Positions 9,762 to 17,882 of a stretch of 64,000 nucleotides of DNA are shown piece by piece (position 1 is the first letter of the stretch; every line of letters starts with the position of its first letter). The notes under the pieces were generated by a model, which was not told where the DNA came from, did no database searches, and worked only from the letters and a program-made list of their open reading frames with translations. This DNA is from Hallella colorans (GTDB lineage Bacteria; Bacteroidota; Bacteroidia; Bacteroidales; Bacteroidaceae). The position numbers and the translations under genes were made by a program. The stretch is taken from positions 1 to 64,000 of the forward strand of contig NZ_QENY01000008.1 in NCBI RefSeq assembly GCF_003096815.1, written 5' to 3'.

Positions 9762-11483
9762 ATGATGTTTAGCACACTTAAAACTACGATTGCCACTATG
9801 ACGTTGATTTGCCTCTGCGTCATAGCTAACGCACAGCCTTTCGAGACTATGTTTCTCGGCTCTACCCACGCCATGCTGCGTGTGAGCGCTACGGCTAAAT
9901 ACCTACTTTTGCCTGTAGAGGAAAGTCAGGAGAACGCACATCTACGCCTCATCAAAGGAGATAGGGTGGTCAGAGAATTCAATTGCAAATTGGCTGTGAG
10001 CAAGGTGGACTATGTTGTACCGCTCCCTCTCGATATTCTGGGCTCATCCCAGGGAATACTTGACATCAGCTTTCCCGATAAGAACGCCAGGACAGAGATG
10101 GGCAATGACATACCAATAAACGAATACGTTTGCTGGAAACAGGTACGATACACTGACACTTTCGACACCACCAATCGCGAGCGTCATCGCCCAAGATACC
10201 ACCACACACCTTTGTGGGGATGGATGAACGATCCCAATGGTATGTTTTACAAGGACGGTACGTGGCACCTTTACTTCCAGCACAACCCCTTCGGATCACA
10301 GTGGGAGAACATGACTTGGGGTCATTCCATCTCGCGCGATTTGGTGAATTGGACTTTCGAGGGCGACCCTGTGCTTCCTGATGCGTTGGGAACCATCTTT
10401 AGTGGCTCGGCTGTTGTTGACAAGGATAACACAGCAGGATTTGGCGCTGGAGCTATTGTGGCCATGTACACATCTGCCGCTCGCAGCCAGACTCAGAGTT
10501 TGGCGTACAGCGTTGACAACGGCAAGACGTTCGTCAAATATGCTGGTAATCCCGTGCTCGTTTCCAACACCCCCGACTTTCGCGATCCGCATGTATTTTG
10601 GAATGAGGAGATTGGCAAATGGAACATGATCTTGGCCGAGGGGCAGCACATGAAAATATACACTTCGCACAATCTCAAAGAGTGGACTTTCGAGAGTGAT
10701 TTTGGCGAGGGCTACGGCTGCCACGGCGGCGTGTGGGAATGTCCAGACCTGCTGAATATGGGCGATCGATGGTTGCTCATCTGCAACATCAATCCCGGAG
10801 GTCCCTTCGGTGGCTCGGCCACCCAGTATTTCGTGGGCAGTTTTGACGGTCGCAAGTTCGTGTGTGAGGACACTCCGGGCGAGATCAAATGGATGGACTG
10901 GGGTAAAGATCACTATGCCACCGTCACTTTCTCCAACGCTCCCGACGGCCGTCATGTGGCCATGCCATGGATGAGCAATTGGCAATATGCAGGGCAAGTA
11001 CCCACGCGGCAGTATCGATCGGCCAATGGCTTGCCGCGTGATCTCGGCCTGTTCACCTATCGAGGCGAGAGCTATTGCAGTGTGAAACCATCCCCCGAGG
11101 TGTTGCGCGCATTTAGGGACAAACCATCGAGAAAGCTTGCCGATGCCTGTCGCATAGACGTGAAGCTGCGCGGAAACGCCACCATCACGCTGTCTAACGC
11201 CAAGGGAGAGTGTGTGGTGATGACCTACGACGTAGCCAACGAGACATTCAGCATGGATCGCTCCAAGAGCGGCGATACCGCTTTCTCTGCCGATTTTGCT
11301 GTCGTGACCAACGCACCCACGCGAGGACGCATACGCCAACTCCAAATATTTGTGGATAAAAGCAGCATAGAGGTGTTTGACGCAGATGGCAAAATGGCCA
11401 TGTCTAACATCGTGTTTCCATCGTCTCCCTATACCTCACTTGTAGTCAATGGTGGCAAAGCCCGCGTCTACGAATTGAGATAA
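9762..11483 (+). CDS. GH32 exo-fructanase (levanase/inulinase/invertase family)
   Basis: This 573-aa glycoside hydrolase should release fructose from fructans or sucrose-type sugars. A signal peptide ends around ANAQ with no lipobox Cys, so a periplasmic location is expected. A small N-terminal beta-sandwich domain covers about residues 25-140. The five-bladed propeller follows with all three GH32 acidic motifs: WMNDPNG (nucleophile Asp157), RDP (Asp275) and ECPDL (acid/base Glu326). A C-terminal beta-sandwich completes the family fold. Two adjacent ATGs (9762 and 9765) cannot be separated. It lies between susD and the permease gene (29 bp gap). It is the only GH32 in the locus, so an exo mode acting on imported oligosaccharides is likely, but linkage preference is not readable. 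Confidence 0.93.
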   Translation: MMFSTLKTTIATMTLICLCVIANAQPFETMFLGSTHAMLRVSATAKYLLLPVEESQENAHLRLIKGDRVVREFNCKLAVSKVDYVVPLPLDILGSSQGILDISFPDKNARTEMGNDIPINEYVCWKQVRYTDTFDTTNRERHRPRYHHTPLWGWMNDPNGMFYKDGTWHLYFQHNPFGSQWENMTWGHSISRDLVNWTFEGDPVLPDALGTIFSGSAVVDKDNTAGFGAGAIVAMYTSAARSQTQSLAYSVDNGKTFVKYAGNPVLVSNTPDFRDPHVFWNEEIGKWNMILAEGQHMKIYTSHNLKEWTFESDFGEGYGCHGGVWECPDLLNMGDRWLLICNINPGGPFGGSATQYFVGSFDGRKFVCEDTPGEIKWMDWGKDHYATVTFSNAPDGRHVAMPWMSNWQYAGQVPTRQYRSANGLPRDLGLFTYRGESYCSVKPSPEVLRAFRDKPSRKLADACRIDVKLRGNATITLSNAKGECVVMTYDVANETFSMDRSKSGDTAFSADFAVVTNAPTRGRIRQLQIFVDKSSIEVFDADGKMAMSNIVFPSSPYTSLVVNGGKARVYELR

Positions 11484-11512
11484 ATCATCCAAAGTCTCCA
11501 AAAACTTAAATC

Positions 11513-12688
11513 ATGAGTAAAACTAATAAAATAGCCTTCATACCCGTGATGCTCTGCTTCTTTGTCATGGGCTTCGTGGATTTAGTGGGCATCGCATCCA
11601 ATTATGTCAAGTCAGACTTAGGACTGACCGACTCGGTGGCCAATGTACTGCCATCGTTGGTGTTTTTCTGGTTTCTTATTTTCTCCGTACCTACGGGTGT
11701 ATTGATGAACAAGATAGGGCGCAAGAAAACGGTGCTACTCTCGCTTGTCGTCACTATCGTGTCGTTGCTGCTGCCTATTTTCTCAGCGAGCTTTTACGTC
11801 ATGCTTGTCGCTTTCTCACTTTTGGGCATAGGCAACGCACTCATGCAAACCTCACTCAACCCTTTGGTGTCCATGCTTATCAGTGGCCATTTGGCCTCGA
11901 CGCTCACCTTCGGTCAGTTTGTTAAGGCCATCGCTTCGTTCATGGCACCCTACATTGCCATGTGGGGAGCCACTGCCGCCATCCCTTGTTTTGGGCTGTC
12001 GTGGCGCGTGCTTTTTCCCATCTATATGGTTGTGGCCATTGTGGCCATGCTGTTGCTGGGGCTTACACCTATAGACGAGGAGCGAGCCGACGAGGGGGCA
12101 GATACGGAAAACTCTGTGTTGAGGCTTTTCGCAGACAGCTTTCGTCTTTTGGGCATGCCGATTGTGTTGCTCAGCTTTCTTGGTATCATGTGCCACGTGG
12201 GCATTGATGTGGGCACCAATACCACGGCACCAAAGATTTTGATGGAGCGCTTGGGCATGTCGCTCAACGAGGCAGCCTTTGCTACGAGCCTATATTTCAT
12301 CTTCCGAACCGCAGGTTGTCTCACTGGTAGCTATTTCCTGCGCATTATGTCTATCCGATCGTTCTTTGTCATCAGCGTCTCCATGATGGCGTTGGGCATG
12401 GCAGGATTGGGTGTTGGCACAGAGCGATGGGCACTCTATGTTGCCATTGCGCTGCTCGGCTATGGCAACTCCAATGTGTTTTCCATTATCTTTTCTCAGG
12501 CTCTTCTCTCGGTGCCCACCAAGAAAAACGCGGTAAGCGGCTTGATGATCATGGGGCTTTTTGGTGGTACTGTTTTCCCGCTGTTCATGGGTTTTGCCAG
12601 CGATGCCATCGGTCAGGTTGGCGCAGTAATGGTGATGGCGGTAGGCGTGCTGTATCTGTTGAGTTATATAGGTCGTATCAATAAATAA
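11513..12688 (+). CDS. MFS sugar permease, probable fructose importer
   Basis: This 391-aa integral inner-membrane protein has about twelve hydrophobic segments. The MFS motif A lies after the second helix (GVLMNKIGRKKTVLL). The N-terminal PVMLCFFVMGFVDLVGIASNY resembles FucP/GluP-type glucose/galactose/fucose:proton symporters. It sits 29 bp after the GH32 gene and upstream of the fructokinase, the same order of functions as in the Bacteroides fructan locus, where a permease of this kind carries fructose. It should move fructose released in the periplasm into the cytoplasm. Family call is firm; fructose specificity comes from context. Confidence 0.88.
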   Translation: MSKTNKIAFIPVMLCFFVMGFVDLVGIASNYVKSDLGLTDSVANVLPSLVFFWFLIFSVPTGVLMNKIGRKKTVLLSLVVTIVSLLLPIFSASFYVMLVAFSLLGIGNALMQTSLNPLVSMLISGHLASTLTFGQFVKAIASFMAPYIAMWGATAAIPCFGLSWRVLFPIYMVVAIVAMLLLGLTPIDEERADEGADTENSVLRLFADSFRLLGMPIVLLSFLGIMCHVGIDVGTNTTAPKILMERLGMSLNEAAFATSLYFIFRTAGCLTGSYFLRIMSIRSFFVISVSMMALGMAGLGVGTERWALYVAIALLGYGNSNVFSIIFSQALLSVPTKKNAVSGLMIMGLFGGTVFPLFMGFASDAIGQVGAVMVMAVGVLYLLSYIGRINK

Positions 12689-12852
12689 TCTGCTACCATA
12701 TACCGTTCGATCAATAGCGCGCACACAGTGTATGAAAACATTTTCTGAAATATTACAAACCATATAAATTAAGTTCCGCGCAGGCCTTTAGATTACCATA
12801 TCGCATTTGCTATCGATGAGGCTCGGAGGCCTCGCGCGGACAATCTATCATT

Positions 12853-13737
12853 ATGAAACAATATATAGTAGGACTTGGAGAGGCGTTGTGGGACATGCTT
12901 CCGCAAGGTGCCCAACTTGGCGGTGCGCCAGCAAACTTCGCTTATCATGCTGGTCAGTTTGGTCAAGATGCAATCGCTGTCAGTGCATTGGGTAACGATA
13001 TCTTGGGCGACGAGACTCTCAGGCAGCTTGATGGCAAAAGACTTGATTACATCATGCCCCGCGTGGGCTATCCCACAGGTACCGTAGGCGTAGAACTTAA
13101 CGACGATGGTATACCCACTTACGACATTAAAAACAATGTGGCATGGGATAACATACCATTCACGCCCGAGATGCAAGATGTGGCGGCCAATGCCCGGGCC
13201 GTGTGTTTTGGTACGTTGGCTCAACGTGATGCGATCTCGCGCGGCACTATTCACAGCTTTTTAGATGCCACGCCAGAGAGTTGCCTTAAGATTTTTGACA
13301 TTAATCTGCGTGGCAATTTCTATACCAAGGAGATCATTCGAGACAGTCTGAGACGGTGCAACGTGTTGAAAATTAACGATGAAGAATTGGTTATAATCGG
13401 TCGCATGTTCGATTATCCCGGGCTTGACATGGAGAACAAATGCTGGCTCATCCTTGGCAAATACGACCTTGATATGCTGGTGCTGACATGTGGCACCAAT
13501 GGCAGCTATGTCTTCGCGCCCGGTACCAAGAGCTTCAAAGAAACACCGAACGTTAAAGTAGCGGACACTGTTGGGGCTGGCGACTCATTCACGGGCAGTT
13601 TCACGGCCGCTATTCTTGCGGGCATGTCCATTGCCGAGGCACACAGTTTGGCCGTGGACGTGAGTGCTTACGTGTGTACGCAAAAGGGCGCAATGCCAAC
13701 GTTGCCCGCCGAATTGGTGAGTCGCGTGCAAGGTTGA
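12853..13737 (+). CDS. PfkB-family fructokinase
   Basis: This 294-aa cytoplasmic sugar kinase phosphorylates fructose with ATP. The N-terminal signature GLGEALWDMLPQGAQLGGAP and the C-terminal anion-hole/catalytic motif DTVGAGDSFTG (catalytic Asp244) are typical of ribokinase/PfkB fructokinases. Length is normal. The start at 12853 directly precedes the first beta strand. A 164-bp gap separates it from the permease, so a second promoter is possible, but no TAnnTTTG box is evident. It completes the pathway by trapping fructose as a phosphate ester; position 6 is expected for this family. Confidence 0.92.
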   Translation: MKQYIVGLGEALWDMLPQGAQLGGAPANFAYHAGQFGQDAIAVSALGNDILGDETLRQLDGKRLDYIMPRVGYPTGTVGVELNDDGIPTYDIKNNVAWDNIPFTPEMQDVAANARAVCFGTLAQRDAISRGTIHSFLDATPESCLKIFDINLRGNFYTKEIIRDSLRRCNVLKINDEELVIIGRMFDYPGLDMENKCWLILGKYDLDMLVLTCGTNGSYVFAPGTKSFKETPNVKVADTVGAGDSFTGSFTAAILAGMSIAEAHSLAVDVSAYVCTQKGAMPTLPAELVSRVQG

Positions 13738-13753
13738 TAGTTTGGTTTCTTGA

Positions 13754-13818
13754 CGCTTGCATTTTTCAGCAAGCGGCTATAGAGTATGTCCATAATGGGT
13801 TTATGCCCATTATGGACA
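13754..13818 (+). terminator. Tandem hairpins after the fructokinase
   Basis: A first stem CGCTTGC/GCAAGCG (13754-13760 and 13769-13775) is followed by a perfect 13-bp stem beginning TGTCCATAATGGG (13787-13799 with 13806-13818) and a 6-nt loop. No T tract follows the second stem, so termination efficiency is uncertain, but the position just after the last gene of the fructan operon fits. Confidence 0.6.
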
Positions 13819-13981
13819 ATCCCCCATGCCTTATAAAAAATATCAAAAAAAACTGACAAAAGGCGGTTTGTGCCTCGCGTATTTGAATTTTTTCTTGCAT
13901 TAACTCGGAATATTGCGAAAATGGATAGATTTTTGCAACTATCTTGTTGATAGCGTTTTATAGCGTTTTTACGTTATTTTA

Positions 13982-13989
13982 TATCTTTG
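13982..13989 (+). promoter_or_regulatory. Promoter-like -7 box ahead of the first 22-bp repeat array
   Basis: TATCTTTG is a full match to TAnnTTTG. It lies 19 bp before the repeat array and almost 800 bp before susC, so its transcript would be a long leader or a separate small RNA. No convincing -33 TTTG is present. Confidence 0.35.
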
Positions 13990-14008
13990 CGTTCGTTTTT
14001 TATTTTCG

Positions 14009-14118
14009 GATTAAGGTCTAAAGCCGACGCGATTAAGCCTTAAACACGTCTCGTTTAGTTCTTAAACGCAGGGTGTATAGCCTCTAAACGTCACCTGATA
14101 AGTGCTCAGACGCGTTGC
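14009..14118. repeat. 22-bp tandem repeat array, locus 1 (5 diverged units)
   Basis: Five 22-bp units start at 14009, 14031, 14053, 14075 and 14097. They share a G-A/T-T-T/A-A start, a CTTAAAC-like middle and an ACG-rich end; the second is close to GATTAAGCCTTAAACACGTC. They belong to the same family as the arrays at 32246 and 54998 but are more diverged. The units abut directly, with no spacers. Confidence 0.8.
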
Positions 14119-14571
14119 GATTGAGATATTTGGGGTGTCATTATTTTATTTTTTTTGAAATATTAAGAGGTTTGGCGATTATTGAAGGCTTTGCCTTTCT
14201 CTAAAATGACAAGTATGGAAGCACATTTTTTTGTGACTTTAATTTTACACATACACAATCTACGTTGAGAAATAAGACGATATAGTAGCGTTTTTTGCAG
14301 CGTGATCGAAAAACGGTTATGGGCATGGCTTGGTTATCGACAATACTGTGTCATGTGGGTAGAGAAGAGTTGGTATGGATATCATGAGGTCGTGGAGACA
14401 ATTTGTTAAAAATAAATAAAAACAAACATAAATTTTTGCACGAGCCTGTAATTTAAAGAAAATAAATTAATTTTATGTCCTTGTAAGCGGTAGAGAGTAT
14501 TTCGCTAAAACAAATTAACAAATCATTTCTGTAAGAGGGAGTATAATACATAAGGATTTAGATGCTTCGTT

Positions 14572-14606
14572 CGCATGTTACTTACATAATAGTGAAGTAT
14601 CATGCG
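14572..14606. promoter_or_regulatory. Inverted repeat upstream of the second susC
   Basis: CGCATGTTACTT (14572-14583) and AAGTATCATGCG (14595-14606) are reverse complements with one mismatch and an 11-bp spacer. The site lies 173 bp before the susC start. It may be an operator or an RNA hairpin in the leader. Confidence 0.4.
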
Positions 14607-14778
14607 ATATGTTCAAGTCTAAGATCTTGGTAGAGCAAAGATGTGGCGTAGTTACAATCGCGAGATAGATGACGCCTATCATTTTAAAAAAAAACTTGTC
14701 TTTACGATGCGCTCCAGTCTCCTTTTTTGTGTATTAAGCACATAGGTTATATTCTTTAAATTTATAAAACATCCATTT

Positions 14779-17700
14779 ATGAACACAAAAAGACTTATTT
14801 TGTTTGTCTCGTTTGTATTCTCCATGCTGTCTGTTATGGCACAAAACAAGACCATAACAGGTGAAGTTCGCGGAGAAACGGGCGAAACAATTGTAGGCGC
14901 CACGGTCAGATTGAAATCTGACGCTCGGATGGCTACCATCACAGACGTGAATGGTAAGTTTAGCATCAAGGCCAAAGAAGGGGACAAACTCTTGTTCTCA
15001 TATGTTGGCTATAAAACCACTGAGATGCCTGCTCATGACGGCATGAAGGTGGAGCTTCGCCCTTCTTCGACAGAATTGAATGAGTATGTGGTCACTGCAT
15101 TTGGAACGGGACAAAAGAAAGTTTCCATCGTTGGGTCTGTGCAGACCATCAGGCCACGTGAGTTGAAGATTCCCACTCCCAACCTTTCGGCGGCGTTCGC
15201 CGGCAGAATAGCTGGTATGATAGCTGTGCAACGGTCTGGCGCGCCAAGGTCTGACGGAGCCGACTTTTGGATAAGGGGAATGTCCACGACGAGCCCGGCC
15301 ACATCGCCGCTAATCATATTGGATGGTGTGCAGATTACCGCGGACGACCTCAACGCGCTCGACCCAGAGGTGATAGCTGAATTTTCGGTACTCAAAGACG
15401 CCACGGCCACGGCCCTCTATGGCAGCAGAGGCGCCAATGGCGTGATAATAGTGACTACCAAAACAGGTGAGAACCAAGCTAAACCATCGGTCAGTATTCG
15501 TGTGGAGGGGTATGTAAACACGCCTACGAGATTGCCAAAATTTGTGGATGGACCACGTTTTATGGAACTGTTTAACGAGGCGATAGCCAATCTTCCCACT
15601 GGTGCCACCCCATATTCGAAAGAGAAAATAGAGGGCACGAGACAAGGGCTCGACCCATACGCGTTTCCAAATGTGAGATGGTATGACGAACTGTTCAGAA
15701 ACCATACGTTCAACCAAAAGGTAAACATGAACATCAGTGGTGGAGGAAAAAGGCTCAACTACTTCATGTCTGTGACAGTGGACCACCAGACTGGCATGCT
15801 TAAAAACGTGAGTCAAAGGTACTATGGATATAACAATCAACTGGATTATTGGCGCTACGCGTTTCAAAACAATATACAAATGAATCTCACGAAGAGCACG
15901 ACGATAGCGCTCAGGCTAAATACGCAGATAGGCAATTCGAGAGGCCCAAACAGTAATGTGGGTGGTATTTTCAATGCTGTGATAAACTCAAATCCTGTTG
16001 ATTTTCCTATCAACTATCCGGCAACAGACTATCAAAACTACGTGAGATGGGGTTCCAAAAACTTGGGATGGATGGGAGCGCAAAACCCCATGGCCGACGC
16101 CGTAAACGGCTACACCAACAACTTCAGCTCCACTGTTATCGCCAATTTGCAATTGGACCAGGACCTCTCGATGTTGGTTCATGGACTAAAGCTCTCGGCG
16201 CTCGCCTCGTTCAAGAACTGGTCGTACACCGACACGGAAAGAATGAGAGACCATAACTTTTTTGAGCTTAGGAGCTACACTAAGAAACCTGACGGCACGT
16301 ATGACCTGAACCTTCAACCCATAGGCAGGGAGCAGGACACAAGCCTGCGTTCCAATGGGTGGTCACAAGGAAACAGGTCTGTTTATTTCCATGTCATGCT
16401 GCTGTGGAATCAAAAGTTTGGCGAGCATGAACTGGGCGCCATGCTCAATTATAACCAAGACGAACTGGCGAGAAACGTGACCGATCGCAACCTGCTCGGC
16501 AATCTACCTTATCGTAAACAGGGATTGGCAGGCCGCGTGACTTATGGGTACGCGAACAAATACTTGTTTGAGGCCAACTTTGGATACAATGGCTCCGAGA
16601 ATTTCGCCAAGGGCAATCGTTTCGGATTTTTCCCCTCTGTGGCTGTGGGATACAATGTTTCAGAAGAGCGTTTTTGGACACCTTTAAAAAGTTACATCTC
16701 ATTCTTCAAGTTGAGAGCAAGTTACGGATTGGTGGGCAATGACCAAATAGGTGGTACTCGCTTCGCTTACATGTCTAATATTTATATGACCGGCGGTCCG
16801 AGCTATACCACGGGCATCAACCAAGACTACTCTAAGTCTGGCCCGAAATACGAGCAATTTGAGAACAAAGGCATTACATGGGAAGTGGGCCAAAAGCTTA
16901 ATTTGGGATTTGACATGCGTTTGTTCGATGGTTTGTCATTGAGCGCGGACTTCTTCAGGGAGTATCGCAAAAACGTATTCCAACGCCGTGGCGTGGTGCC
17001 AAGCTACATGGGCACGCTCCGTACCAAGCTCTATGGCAACCTCGCAGAGGTTAGCAACAAGGGCGTGGACATGTCGCTCGACTATAACAAACAGGTTACG
17101 AGGGATTTATATGTAGGACTCCGTGGCACTTTCACTTATACGAAGAACAAGATAGAAAAATGGGATGAGCCTGCGTACCAAGAATATCCACGACAAGCGT
17201 ATATTGGAGCGTCGCTGCAAACCATATACGGGTATGAGGCCGAGCGGTTGTTCATTGACGAGGCGGACGTGAAAAACAGCCCGTCGCAAAAGGCGTTGTC
17301 ACCTAACGTGTCGGCTGGTGACATCAAATATAAAGACCAGCCCAACGTGGACGGTAAATGCGACGGCAAGATAGATGGAAACGATGTCGTTCCGTTGGGA
17401 TATCCTAAAGTGCCGCAAATGGTCTATGGATTTGGAGGAAATGTCAAGTTTAAGAAAATAGATTTTGGAATATTCTTCCAAGGCGTGGCCCAAACGTCAA
17501 TGTTGCTCAACTATTTTCATCCGTTCGGGTCGTTCAGTAACAGGAACGTGCTAAAATTTATAGACGACGACCACTGGTCACCAGAGAACAAGAACCCATA
17601 CGCCGCATACCCTCGCTTGACCAAGGACGACATGCCCAATAATACCCAAGCGTCTTCTTATTGGCTTCGTGACGCTTCGTTCCTGAAACTCAAGAATGTG

Positions 17701-17862
17701 GAGCTGGGCTATTCTTTTAAGCATGTCCGTGTTTACTTGTCGGCCATCAACGTATGTACGTTCTCTAAGTTTAAATTATGGGACCCCGAGATGGGTGGTG
17801 GCAATGGGTTGGCTTACCCCACACAAAGGACATTCAATTTAGGTTTGCAAATGAATCTATAA
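14779..17862 (+). CDS. susC: SusC-family TonB-dependent transporter (second pair)
   Basis: This 1027-aa outer-membrane importer has a signal peptide ending SVMAQN and a carboxypeptidase-like regulatory domain (GEVRGETGETIVGATV). A SusC linker (NEYVVTAFGTGQKKVSIVGSV) and plug (FWIRGMSTTSPATSPLIILDG, YGSRGANGVIIVTTKTGEN) follow, and the barrel ends at FNLGLQMNL. It is only moderately similar to the first SusC in the window, so it is not a recent tandem copy. The ATG at 14779 is the natural signal-peptide start. It pairs with the susD 20 bp downstream. It lies next to the fructan locus but beyond a 1-kb gap with no enzyme of its own. It may import a different fructan, or may be an independent unit. 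Confidence 0.94.
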   Translation: MNTKRLILFVSFVFSMLSVMAQNKTITGEVRGETGETIVGATVRLKSDARMATITDVNGKFSIKAKEGDKLLFSYVGYKTTEMPAHDGMKVELRPSSTELNEYVVTAFGTGQKKVSIVGSVQTIRPRELKIPTPNLSAAFAGRIAGMIAVQRSGAPRSDGADFWIRGMSTTSPATSPLIILDGVQITADDLNALDPEVIAEFSVLKDATATALYGSRGANGVIIVTTKTGENQAKPSVSIRVEGYVNTPTRLPKFVDGPRFMELFNEAIANLPTGATPYSKEKIEGTRQGLDPYAFPNVRWYDELFRNHTFNQKVNMNISGGGKRLNYFMSVTVDHQTGMLKNVSQRYYGYNNQLDYWRYAFQNNIQMNLTKSTTIALRLNTQIGNSRGPNSNVGGIFNAVINSNPVDFPINYPATDYQNYVRWGSKNLGWMGAQNPMADAVNGYTNNFSSTVIANLQLDQDLSMLVHGLKLSALASFKNWSYTDTERMRDHNFFELRSYTKKPDGTYDLNLQPIGREQDTSLRSNGWSQGNRSVYFHVMLLWNQKFGEHELGAMLNYNQDELARNVTDRNLLGNLPYRKQGLAGRVTYGYANKYLFEANFGYNGSENFAKGNRFGFFPSVAVGYNVSEERFWTPLKSYISFFKLRASYGLVGNDQIGGTRFAYMSNIYMTGGPSYTTGINQDYSKSGPKYEQFENKGITWEVGQKLNLGFDMRLFDGLSLSADFFREYRKNVFQRRGVVPSYMGTLRTKLYGNLAEVSNKGVDMSLDYNKQVTRDLYVGLRGTFTYTKNKIEKWDEPAYQEYPRQAYIGASLQTIYGYEAERLFIDEADVKNSPSQKALSPNVSAGDIKYKDQPNVDGKCDGKIDGNDVVPLGYPKVPQMVYGFGGNVKFKKIDFGIFFQGVAQTSMLLNYFHPFGSFSNRNVLKFIDDDHWSPENKNPYAAYPRLTKDDMPNNTQASSYWLRDASFLKLKNVELGYSFKHVRVYLSAINVCTFSKFKLWDPEMGGGNGLAYPTQRTFNLGLQMNL

Positions 17863-17882
17863 TCAAGAAATGGCATAAAGAT

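Larger units (their letters stand above)
13738..14778. other. 1.04-kb non-coding region between fructokinase and second susC
   Basis: No credible gene is seen. The region holds the tandem hairpins after the fructokinase, AT-rich sequence, a TATCTTTG promoter-like box at 13982-13989, five 22-bp repeat units (14009-14118) and an inverted repeat at 14572-14606. It could give rise to a small RNA or a long 5' leader for the second susC, but the sequence gives no proof. Confidence 0.6.

Noticed and set aside
14572..14606. Invertible promoter for phase variation
   Set aside because: The inverted arms are only 11 bp apart, far too close to flank a promoter, and no recombinase gene is near.
4712..17862. 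Recent duplication of one susC/susD pair into the two pairs of the fructan region
   Set aside because: The two SusC proteins share only family features; signal peptides, linkers and barrel ends differ throughout.
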